Below are positions 35,997-43,515 of a stretch of DNA of 64,000 nucleotides, piece after piece. The position numbers and the translations under genes were made by a program. Origin of the DNA: Ruegeria_C sp040830705 (GTDB taxonomy: Bacteria > Pseudomonadota > Alphaproteobacteria > Rhodobacterales > Rhodobacteraceae); NCBI GenBank assembly GCA_040830705.1, contig JBFOME010000008.1, positions 124,001-188,000 on the forward strand, read 5' to 3'. Within the stretch, counting starts at the first letter, position 1, and the number at the start of each line of letters is the position of its first letter. Below the pieces are notes generated by a model. It did no database searches and had not been told where the DNA came from. It was given only the letters and a program-made list of their open reading frames with translations.

Positions 35997-36752
35997 TCAG
36001 ATTGCAAGATACTCCGCGCGCATCTCTTCGCTTTCCAGCACCTCGGCGGCGGTACCGTCGAAAACAATGCTGCCGGTGTCCAGAATGACCGCGCGATCCG
36101 CAAGTTCCAGCGCCCGTACTGCGTTCTGTTCCACGATGATCGTGGTCATGCCCTGTTCCTTGATATGCATGAGCGTCTTTTCGATCTCGTCCACGATGAC
36201 CGGGGCAAGCCCTTCATAGGGTTCATCCAGCAGCAGAACCTTGAGGTCCCGCGCCAGCGCGCGGGCAATGGCAAGCATCTGCTGCTCGCCGCCCGAAAGT
36301 GTCACACCTTCCTGTTTGCGGCGTTCGCCAAGGCGCGGGAACAACTCATAAAGTCGCTCCAGGGACCAGCCGATCGGCGGAGCGATTTGGGCCAGTTGCA
36401 GGTTTTCCTCGACCGTTAGGCCGGGGATGATCCGGCGGTCCTCGGGTACGAGGCCCAGCCCGGCGGCGGCGGCTTCGTGGCTGGCCATGCTGTGCAGCGG
36501 CTTGTGATCCAGCCAGATCTCGCCGTGGCGCACCTCTGGATCGCCGAGCCGCGCGATGGAACGCAGGGTCGAGGTCTTGCCTGCGCCATTGCGGCCCAGC
36601 AGCGCTAGAATCTCGCCCTCGTGCACGTTGAAGGACACGCCCTGTACGATGTAGCTTTCGCCATAGTAAGAATGCATGTCCCACACCGACAGGAAGGCAG
36701 GGGCGGTCTTGGCCTGATTGGCGTGCTTCGAGAAATCGGGTTTGGTGTTCAT
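35997..36752 (-). CDS. livF: Branched-chain amino acid-type ABC transporter ATP-binding protein (LivF)
   Basis: The 251-residue ATPase has Walker A GRNGAGKTS, signature LSGGEQQM and Walker B VLLLDEPYEGLAP, the last typical of LivF. It carries a 22-residue N-terminal extension before the first strand. Pairs with LivG 12 bp upstream. The importer substrate may be an amino acid, urea, an amide or an aromatic acid. Confidence 0.92.
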   Translation of the reverse strand: MNTKPDFSKHANQAKTAPAFLSVWDMHSYYGESYIVQGVSFNVHEGEILALLGRNGAGKTSTLRSIARLGDPEVRHGEIWLDHKPLHSMASHEAAAAGLGLVPEDRRIIPGLTVEENLQLAQIAPPIGWSLERLYELFPRLGERRKQEGVTLSGGEQQMLAIARALARDLKVLLLDEPYEGLAPVIVDEIEKTLMHIKEQGMTTIIVEQNAVRALELADRAVILDTGSIVFDGTAAEVLESEEMRAEYLAI

Positions 36753-36764
36753 GATGATTCCTCT

Positions 36765-37520
36765 TTACGCGCTTTCGCCTAGGTAGGCTTCGCGGACCTT
36801 TGGATTGCCGCGGATGTTTTCTGGGCTGTCCTCGACCAGAGGTGTACCTTGGGCCAGCACTGTGATCCGGTCGGCGAGGCTGAAAACCACGTGCATGTCA
36901 TGCTCGATGATGGCGATGGTGATATCGCGCTCATCCCGGATCTGTTTCAGCAGATCGATCGTGTTATTGGTATCGGCGCGCGCCATGCCGGCCGTCGGTT
37001 CGTCAAGCAGCAGCAGACGCGGTTGCTGGCTGAGGCACATGCCGATTTCCAGCCGCCTCTTATCACCGCGAGAAAGTGAGGCAGCGTGCATGTCGCGTTT
37101 GTCGGCCATGTTCATCTCTTCCAGCATCTCTTCGGCCGCTTCGACGATCTGCTTTTCGTTCTGCACGGTCTCATAGGCGTGCATTCGGAATGCGCCATCG
37201 CGTCTGGCGAAAATCGGGATCATCATGTTTTCCATCACCGTGAGTTCGCCGAAAATCTCGGGTGTCTGAAATACGCGGCTGATGCCCATCTGATTGATCT
37301 CGAACGGTGCGCGACCCAGCACCGACTGCCCATCGAACATCACACTGCCGGTATCCGGGATCAGCTTGCCCACCAGACAGTTGAGTAGGGTGGATTTGCC
37401 CGCGCCATTTGGCCCGATGATTGCATGCACCGAGTTTTCCTTGACGCTAAGGTTCACATCCCCCAGCGCCTGCAACCCGCCGAAGCGTTTGTTGACACCT
37501 TTGACTTCGAGAATACTCAT
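36765..37520 (-). CDS. livG: Branched-chain amino acid-type ABC transporter ATP-binding protein (LivG)
   Basis: The 251-residue ATPase has Walker A GPNGAGKST and Walker B LLLLDEPTAGMARAD. The signature is the unusual ASLSRGDKRRLEIGMCL, where LSHGEQR is common in LivG. The ATG at 37520 has a strong RBS (AAGGAAGG) and begins MSILEVKGV; the longer frame to 37586 is rejected. It lies between livM and livF in a five-gene importer operon. Confidence 0.92.
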   Translation of the reverse strand: MSILEVKGVNKRFGGLQALGDVNLSVKENSVHAIIGPNGAGKSTLLNCLVGKLIPDTGSVMFDGQSVLGRAPFEINQMGISRVFQTPEIFGELTVMENMMIPIFARRDGAFRMHAYETVQNEKQIVEAAEEMLEEMNMADKRDMHAASLSRGDKRRLEIGMCLSQQPRLLLLDEPTAGMARADTNNTIDLLKQIRDERDITIAIIEHDMHVVFSLADRITVLAQGTPLVEDSPENIRGNPKVREAYLGESA

Positions 37521-37533
37521 CTCTGCGCCTTCC

Positions 37534-38733
37534 TTATTCCGCCGGCTCTGTCGTGCCGCTTGTGTTTTCTTTCTTGCCCTTGCCACGCACCCAATTCAGC
37601 AGCCTCTGCCCACCCTCGACCAGTCCTCCGGGCAGGAAGATCACCACCAGCATGAACAGCAGGCCAAGTGTCAGGTGCCAGCCCTTGCCGATAAACGGAT
37701 GAATGATGAAGACCATGAAATCCTCCATCCCATCGGGCAAGAAAGCAAACCAGCCATGCAGGACATTGTCATTGATCTTCGAGAAGATGTTTTCGAAGTA
37801 CTTGATGAAGCCCGCGCCCAGAACCGGCCCGATAAGCGTGCCGGTGCCGCCGAGGATCGTCATCAGCACCACTTCTCCACTGGCGGTCCATTGCATCCGC
37901 TCCGCACCTGCCAGCGGGTCCATCGCCGCCATCAGCCCGCCTGCCAACCCGGCATACATGCCCGAGATCACAAATGCCGCCAGCGTGTAGGGCCGCGAGT
38001 TCAGTCCGGTATAGTTCATCCGCTGCTGGTTCGATTTCACGGCCCGCAGCATCATGCCGAAGGGCGAACGGAAGATGCGGATCGCCAGATAGAAGACGAC
38101 CATCAGGATGACAGCGCACAGGTAATAGCCTGCATTGAAATCGAAGCTCCACCCGCCGACATCCAGCGTATAGGTAGATCGCATCGACAAGCCAAAGAGA
38201 TGCGGCAGGTCGGGTAGACCGTCGCGATGGAACCATTGCGGGTCATCGGCATAGACCTGCAAGCCGGTTTCACCATTTGTCAGGTTGAACTTAGGGTTCG
38301 ACAGTACCGAGTAGGCCAGCGCAAAGCTCATCTGTGCGAAAGCCAGTGTGAGAATTGAAAAATAGATACCCGAGCGGCGCAGGCTGACAAATCCGATCAG
38401 CAGCGAGAAGAGGCCCGCGACTACCACGCTCAACGCGATCGCGGGGATGACGTTGTAACTAAACAGCTTGAACATCCACACTGCCGAATAGGATCCAACC
38501 CCCAGAAAGGCCGCGTGACCAAAGCTTAGATAGCCAGTCAGTCCGAACAGGATGTTGAAGCCGATGGCGAAGATTCCGAAAATTACGAAGCGCTGCATCA
38601 GATCTGGATAGCCCGCATTGAACTGCGCCATGGCGCTGCCCTCGGGGAAGGGGTTCAGGATGAAGGGGGCCAACAGTGTCAACACTGCCACGATCAGCAG
38701 CAGAGACGTGTCTTTTTTGTTTAGTCCCAGCAT
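37534..38733 (-). CDS. livM: Branched-chain amino acid-type ABC transporter permease (LivM)
   Basis: The 399-residue permease has about ten membrane helices and the LivM patterns GFNILFGLTGYLSFGHAAF, GLVSLRRSGIYFSILTLAFAQ (seen as FVSLRRSGIYF) and GGTGTLIGPVLGA. A hydrophilic C-terminal tail rich in Lys/Glu ends the protein. It forms the pore with LivH, whose gene ends 3 bp upstream. Confidence 0.92.
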   Translation of the reverse strand: MLGLNKKDTSLLLIVAVLTLLAPFILNPFPEGSAMAQFNAGYPDLMQRFVIFGIFAIGFNILFGLTGYLSFGHAAFLGVGSYSAVWMFKLFSYNVIPAIALSVVVAGLFSLLIGFVSLRRSGIYFSILTLAFAQMSFALAYSVLSNPKFNLTNGETGLQVYADDPQWFHRDGLPDLPHLFGLSMRSTYTLDVGGWSFDFNAGYYLCAVILMVVFYLAIRIFRSPFGMMLRAVKSNQQRMNYTGLNSRPYTLAAFVISGMYAGLAGGLMAAMDPLAGAERMQWTASGEVVLMTILGGTGTLIGPVLGAGFIKYFENIFSKINDNVLHGWFAFLPDGMEDFMVFIIHPFIGKGWHLTLGLLFMLVVIFLPGGLVEGGQRLLNWVRGKGKKENTSGTTEPAE

Positions 38734-38736
38734 GGC

Positions 38737-39768
38737 TTAATCCTCCATCACGCCTTTGCGGCCCATCAGCCCGCGCGGACGGGTGAGCAGCACGATGATC
38801 GCGACCAGATAGATGATGATCTGATTGATGCCCGGGATCGTGGTGGTGGCCCAGGTGGTCGAGGCAAAGCTCTCCAGAATGCCCAGCAGAAATCCCGCCA
38901 GGACAGCGCCAGGGAGCGAGCCCATGCCGCCGACCACGACAACCACAAAGCTGAGCACGAGAAAGTCCATGCCCATGTGGTAGTTCGGCGGGTTGAGCGG
39001 CCCGTACATCACGCCCGCCAACCCGGCAACAGCTGCCGCGATACCAAACATGATGGTGAAGCGGCGGTCGATATTGATGCCCAGAAGACCAACAGTTTCA
39101 CGATCCGCCATCCCGGCGCGTACTACCATGCCGAAAGTGGTGAATTGCAGGAAGGCGAAGATCCCGCCAATGATCACTGTGGCAAAAGCGAAATAGATCA
39201 GCCGCCAGATCGGATAGATGATCGCATTTGGCTCGAAGCCGACCATAACTCCCAGGTCCAGCGAACCCTGCAGCACATCTGGCGGTGGCGTCTGGATCGG
39301 GTTGGCGCCATAAAACGCCTTCACCACTTCTTGCAGCACGATCGCGAGGCCGAAGGTGACAAGGATCTGGTCAGCATGTGGGCGCTTGTAGAAGTGCTTG
39401 ATCAACCCGCGTTCCATCACATAGCCGACCAGCAGCATGATCGGGATCGCAATCAGGATCGCCAGCGGCACCGCCCAGTCGATGATCGCCGCGCCTGTTT
39501 CCGGCCCGAACCAGGCCTCTACATACGGCGTCTCGACCTTGAGGGGGTTGCCCAGGAAGTCCTTCTGGCCCTCGTCGATCGTTTCAAAGCTCAAGTTTAG
39601 CATTCGTTGCAGTGTCACTGCACAAAATGCGCCGATCATGAACAGCGCGCCATGGGCGAAGTTCACGACGCCCAGCGTGCCAAATATCAGCGTCAGCCCC
39701 AGCGCGATCAGCGCATAGGCGGAGCCCTTGTCGAGCCCGTTCAGGATTTGCAGTAAAATGGCGTCCAT
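38737..39768 (-). CDS. livH: Branched-chain amino acid-type ABC transporter permease (LivH)
   Basis: The 343-residue permease starts with the LivH pattern LNGLDKGSAYALIALGLTLI and GVVNFAHGALFMIGA, and ends with VGGMGSLPGAVLAGFLLGI. It is longer than typical LivH because of a hydrophilic insertion after the second helix (residues about 55-95). It heterodimerises with LivM. It is separated from the binding-protein gene by about 100 bp holding a hairpin. Confidence 0.92.
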   Translation of the reverse strand: MDAILLQILNGLDKGSAYALIALGLTLIFGTLGVVNFAHGALFMIGAFCAVTLQRMLNLSFETIDEGQKDFLGNPLKVETPYVEAWFGPETGAAIIDWAVPLAILIAIPIMLLVGYVMERGLIKHFYKRPHADQILVTFGLAIVLQEVVKAFYGANPIQTPPPDVLQGSLDLGVMVGFEPNAIIYPIWRLIYFAFATVIIGGIFAFLQFTTFGMVVRAGMADRETVGLLGINIDRRFTIMFGIAAAVAGLAGVMYGPLNPPNYHMGMDFLVLSFVVVVVGGMGSLPGAVLAGFLLGILESFASTTWATTTIPGINQIIIYLVAIIVLLTRPRGLMGRKGVMED

Positions 39769-39822
39769 CTGTCCCCACCTCTGGATGTGCCGGCAGCGCC
39801 TTGGCAGCGCCTTTGTTGAATA

Positions 39823-39848
39823 ACCGGCCGCGATATCTCGCGACCGGT
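39823..39848 (-). promoter_or_regulatory. Intercistronic hairpin between the LIV binding-protein gene and livH
   Basis: An 11-bp stem with one mismatch (39823-39833 with 39838-39848) and a TATC loop lies 19 bp after the binding-protein stop. The tail on the minus strand (TTATTCAACAAAG) is not a strong U-run, so partial termination or 3'-end protection of the binding-protein mRNA is likely. Confidence 0.55.
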
Positions 39849-39867
39849 CCCGGTTTAGTGTGAGTGG

Positions 39868-41214
39868 TTAGCTTCCGGGATTACACTCGCCCAGGCTGCC
39901 GCCTGCGAACATCGGGTGTTCGGGATCATACTCGACCTGCGCCCTCGGCGTGATCTCGACAATCTCCAGCGTATCATAGGCGTTGGTCGGGTTCTCGTTG
40001 CCCCGCACGACCAGCACATCCTTAAAGCACTGGTGGTCGGCGCCGCGGTACCAGGTTGGGCCATTGCCCAGGCCGTCGAACTCGAAGTCTTCCAGCGCTT
40101 CGACAACACCGCAGGGGTTGAAGGTACCCGCGCGTTCGACCGCATCGGCATAAAGAAGAACCTGCGCATAACAGGTCTGGGCCGAGTTGGATGGCGGCTT
40201 GTCGTATTTTTCGCCGAACGATTTCACGAATGCCTTGGTGCCTTCGTCCTGCAATTGCCAGTTCCAGTTCATCGAACCTAGCACGCCCTTGATGTTCTCG
40301 CCCGCACCAGCGGCCATCAGCTCGGAGTAGAGCGGCACGACGATTTTGAAGTCCTTGCCGTTGGCCACTTTGTCGAGCAGGCCAAACTGGATCGCGTTTG
40401 TCAGCGAGTTGACCATGTTGCCGCCATAATGGTTTAGAACCAGCACATCCGCGCCAGAGTTCAGAACCGGCGCGATGTAGGACGAGAAGTCCGTCGATGC
40501 GAGCGGCGTCTTGACGGTGTTGACCGTCTCCCAACCCAGCGCTTCGGTCGAGGCCACGATCGACTCTTCCTGGGTCCAGCCCCAGTTATAGTCGGCGGTC
40601 AGGTGATAGGCGCGGCGTTCCTTGCCCATTTCGGCGGCCAGCACCGGCGCCAGCGCGGCCCCCGACATATAGGCGTTGAAGAAATGACGGAACCCGTTGG
40701 CTTTCTTGTCTTTGCCTGTCGTGTCGTTGGCGTGGGTCAGACCCGCCATGAAGATCACGCCTGCTTCCTGACACAGACCCTGCACCGCAACGGCCACGCC
40801 CGAGGACGAGCCGCCATTGATCATGACCGCGCCGTCTTTTTCGATCATCGATTTGGCGCTGGCGCGGGCCGCATCCGATTTGGTCTGCGTGTCGCCGGTA
40901 ACAAACTCGACCTTCTTGCCAAGAATGCCGTTCCCTTTCAGAGCCTTGGAAGAAAAAGTGTTGAGGCAGCCGCCATCACCCTCACCATTCAGATGCTCGA
41001 CTGCCAGCTGCTGCGCCAGCAATTCGTCGTTGCCTTCCTCGGCATAAGGCCCGGTCTGCGGCACGTTGAAACCAAGGATTACGTTGCTACCGGTTGGTTC
41101 GTTGGTGAACGCACTTGCGGACTGGGCAGTGAAGATCGTTGGCAGGGCCAGCCCCGCCCCGGTCACCGCACCCGTTTTCAGCACCCTGCGACGGGTGACA
41201 TCATTCTTGGACAT
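39868..41214 (-). CDS. LIV-type ABC transporter substrate-binding protein (Tat-exported)
   Basis: The 448-residue precursor carries a twin-arginine signal (RRRVLKTGAVTGAGLALP, cleavage near ASA) and a periplasmic type 1 binding fold: LGFNVPQTGPYAEEGNDELL, INGGSSSGVAVAVQGLC and YHLTADYNWGWTQE. Tat export implies folding before export, perhaps with a cofactor or disulfides (several Cys are present). The ligand is not predictable. It heads the livH-M-G-F operon and is divergent from an ScfR-type regulator. Confidence 0.9.
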   Translation of the reverse strand: MSKNDVTRRRVLKTGAVTGAGLALPTIFTAQSASAFTNEPTGSNVILGFNVPQTGPYAEEGNDELLAQQLAVEHLNGEGDGGCLNTFSSKALKGNGILGKKVEFVTGDTQTKSDAARASAKSMIEKDGAVMINGGSSSGVAVAVQGLCQEAGVIFMAGLTHANDTTGKDKKANGFRHFFNAYMSGAALAPVLAAEMGKERRAYHLTADYNWGWTQEESIVASTEALGWETVNTVKTPLASTDFSSYIAPVLNSGADVLVLNHYGGNMVNSLTNAIQFGLLDKVANGKDFKIVVPLYSELMAAGAGENIKGVLGSMNWNWQLQDEGTKAFVKSFGEKYDKPPSNSAQTCYAQVLLYADAVERAGTFNPCGVVEALEDFEFDGLGNGPTWYRGADHQCFKDVLVVRGNENPTNAYDTLEIVEITPRAQVEYDPEHPMFAGGSLGECNPGS

Positions 41215-41309
41215 TCGTTCCTCCCATTACATTTCTGTGCTTCGCGGCTCCTCCTCCGCTAGGCGCAGGCACTTATCTGTGCAGGTCAAGTATGGGTGGC
41301 GATAAGAAA

Positions 41310-41319
41310 ATTGCGCAAT
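41310..41319. promoter_or_regulatory. Candidate operator palindrome in the LIV/ScfR divergent promoter
   Basis: ATTGCGCAAT is a perfect 10-bp palindrome in an AT-rich 176-bp divergent gap. It is a plausible site for the adjacent HTH regulator, by position only. Confidence 0.35.
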
Positions 41320-41390
41320 AAACCCTTTGAAATGAAGATTTATTCAGTAAATTATTCGACAAATCAGATGTGGGTTTTGTAAATTCTCTT

Positions 41391-42746
41391 ATGTCGCGGC
41401 GCAGAAAGCCGTTGATACGGGACGAAAAACCGGGGGACCAAGCCATCGCACGGGACACGTTGACAGGCAGCCGCATCCGCGAGCGACGGATGATCAGCGG
41501 CTTTCGGCAGGCCGATCTTGCCCGCAAGGTGGGTATTTCTGCATCCTACCTCAACCTGATCGAACACAACCGGCGCAGAATCGGCGGCAAGCTGCTGGTC
41601 GACATCGCAAGCGAGCTGCAGGTCGAACCTTCCATGCTGACAGAAGGGGCCGAAGCAGCCCTCATCGCAGCGCTGGGTGAGGCCGCAGCGGATATCGGAC
41701 CAGCAGCCGCGGAAGTTGATCGGGTTGACGAGTTTGCCGGACGCTTTCCCGGCTGGGCCGATATTGTTGCGCGGCAACACCGCCGGATCACCACATTGGA
41801 ACGGACAGTCGTGACCCTGTCCGACCGGCTGACCCATGATCCGCTGCTGGCCGCCTCGCTGCATGAATTGCTATCCACTGCCGCGGCGATCCGATCCACA
41901 GCCTCGATCCTGGCCGAGCCCGGAGATCTCGAACCGGCATGGCGAGATCGATTCCATCGCAACCTTGATCAGGATGCCGAGCGTTTGGCCGAAAGCTCAA
42001 AGGCACTGGTCGGTTATCTGGATGAAACCGATAGCAGCAGCGCAGACCGGCGTGGCATGCCATTGGAACAGGTTGAGGCCTTCGTCGCCGCACGCGGGCA
42101 TCACTTTCCCGAAATCGAAAACTCCGGTGAGGTGCCTTCCGACGCGCTGGAGGGGCTGGAGAGTGGTGCCGCGCGCGAGGTTGGAGCGCAGATACTGGCG
42201 CTTTATGCGCAGGACGCGCGGGCCATGCCGCTACAGGACGTTTTAGATGCGTTGAATGTGCTGGGGCTCGACCCTCTTGGCCTGGCGCGGCGGTTTGGGG
42301 TGGATCTGCCCACCGTGTTCCGGCGTCTGGCGACGTTGCCCGAAGATGCTTTGCCACATGAGGTTGGGCTGGTTCAATGCGATGCATCGGGCAGCGTCGT
42401 TTTTCGCAAGGCAATCACAGGTTTCGCGTTGCCGCGTCACGGCGAATCCTGCCCACTCTGGCCATTGTTCACCGCGCTGAACAGGCCGCTGGTGCCGATC
42501 CGGCGACGGGTGTCGCAGCTCGGGCGCAGCGCGGCCGAATTCGACTGCCTTGCCGTCGCTTGGCCGCAGGAGGTACCGGGTTTCGACGTGGACCCGGTCT
42601 ATCACTCGATCATGCTGATCCTGCCGATCCCAAGCGAGGATCAGGGAACAAGCGATGCATTGCCCGTGGGCAGCAGTTGCCGGGTGTGCCCGCGCCGAGC
42701 TTGCGCTGCGCGACGCGAACCATCGATCCTCTCGGAAGAGTTTTGA
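41391..42746 (+). CDS. XRE/ScfR-family transcriptional regulator (HTH plus DUF2083)
   Basis: The 451-residue regulator has an XRE helix-turn-helix near the N-terminus (IRERRMISGFRQADLARKVG then ISASYLNLIEHNRRRIGG) and a long C-terminal short-chain fatty acyl regulator domain. It ends with a Cys cluster, SSCRVCPRRACAARRE. Relatives such as RamB, MccR and ScfR sense acyl-CoA status and control short-chain carbon use. It lacks a visible IrrE-like HExxH. It is divergent from the LIV importer operon, which it may regulate. The ATG at 41391 is chosen over a GTG at 41370. Confidence 0.88.
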   Translation: MSRRRKPLIRDEKPGDQAIARDTLTGSRIRERRMISGFRQADLARKVGISASYLNLIEHNRRRIGGKLLVDIASELQVEPSMLTEGAEAALIAALGEAAADIGPAAAEVDRVDEFAGRFPGWADIVARQHRRITTLERTVVTLSDRLTHDPLLAASLHELLSTAAAIRSTASILAEPGDLEPAWRDRFHRNLDQDAERLAESSKALVGYLDETDSSSADRRGMPLEQVEAFVAARGHHFPEIENSGEVPSDALEGLESGAAREVGAQILALYAQDARAMPLQDVLDALNVLGLDPLGLARRFGVDLPTVFRRLATLPEDALPHEVGLVQCDASGSVVFRKAITGFALPRHGESCPLWPLFTALNRPLVPIRRRVSQLGRSAAEFDCLAVAWPQEVPGFDVDPVYHSIMLILPIPSEDQGTSDALPVGSSCRVCPRRACAARREPSILSEEF

Positions 42747-42832
42747 CAGGTCCGTGACAGCAGGTCTAATCTGAACCACGGATATCAGGCGGGCCCCGGC
42801 CCGGTTGCCTTTTTTGGGGAGGAAGGGCTGGA

Positions 42833-43213
42833 ATGAACCGACGTGTTCTTCTGATCGAGGATGAACCGAACATTACCGAAGCGATCCGCTTCCTGCTCAG
42901 TCGCGAAGGTTGGCAGGTCGATACGCATGCCGATGGATCGGACGCGGTGGAGGTGATCGCGACAGCGGCGCCCGACCTGCTGATCCTTGATGTCATGTTG
43001 CCGGGCAAGAGCGGAATGGACATCCTAAAGGAATTGCGTGCGCTTGATGGGATGCAGGATTTGCCTGTTTTGATGCTGACCGCACGCGGGCAGGCGCGCG
43101 ACCGGGACATGGCCGAAAAAGCCGGTGTCAGCCGCTTTATGACCAAGCCGTTTTCTAACGCCGAGGTGTTGACTGCGGTCCGGGATTTGCATGCGCAGGC
43201 CAGCCGCCCATGA
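42833..43213 (+). CDS. Single-domain response regulator (CheY-like)
   Basis: The 126-residue receiver has the acidic pocket E9/D10, phospho-acceptor D53 (LLILDVMLPG), T83 (LMLTARG) and K105 (MTKPFS). It has no output domain, so it signals by protein contact or phosphorelay. It is encoded directly before a small membrane protein (ATGA-type overlap) and the symporter-kinase, its probable cognate sensor. Confidence 0.92.
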   Translation: MNRRVLLIEDEPNITEAIRFLLSREGWQVDTHADGSDAVEVIATAAPDLLILDVMLPGKSGMDILKELRALDGMQDLPVLMLTARGQARDRDMAEKAGVSRFMTKPFSNAEVLTAVRDLHAQASRP

Positions 43214-43515
43214 GTGCCGGGCCGGAAAGTGAGTCCGGCCCGGCTCAGTCGCCGCCGGTGTTTCTGGAAAAGCAAAGCTATCGCCGCCGCCGTCTACGCG
43301 ATGCCGCACGATTGTTGCCGATCTTCGGAGCGCTGCTTTTTGCCATTCCGCTGCTATGGCCCGAGGGGCAAGGTGCAGTTGACCCGGTGCCGATGTCGGC
43401 AGCCATGACCTATATCTTCGGGATCTGGGTATTGCTGATCGTGATTGGCGGTCTTTTTGGTGTCGCGGCGCGCAGATGGAGCGGGCCTGATCCCGGCCGG
43501 TCGGAGCAGGGCTAA
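43210..43515 (+). CDS. Small two-helix membrane protein in the kinase operon
   Basis: The 101-residue protein has a basic segment (YRRRRLRDAARLL) before helix 1 (about 35-50), helix 2 (about 65-86) and a polar C-terminal tail. It overlaps the response regulator stop by 4 bp and the kinase ATG by 1 bp (TAATG), so all three are translationally linked. Its position resembles the small partner subunits encoded before sodium/solute symporters (YjcH/DUF4212 type), but sequence likeness is weak. It could be a subunit of the symporter domain downstream. Confidence 0.7.
   Translation: MSAGPESESGPAQSPPVFLEKQSYRRRRLRDAARLLPIFGALLFAIPLLWPEGQGAVDPVPMSAAMTYIFGIWVLLIVIGGLFGVAARRWSGPDPGRSEQG

Noticed and set aside
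35997..41214. Considered as a urea importer (urtABCDE)
   Set aside because: No urease or Urt-specific features were seen; the binding-protein pattern is generic for the LIV class, so the substrate is left open.
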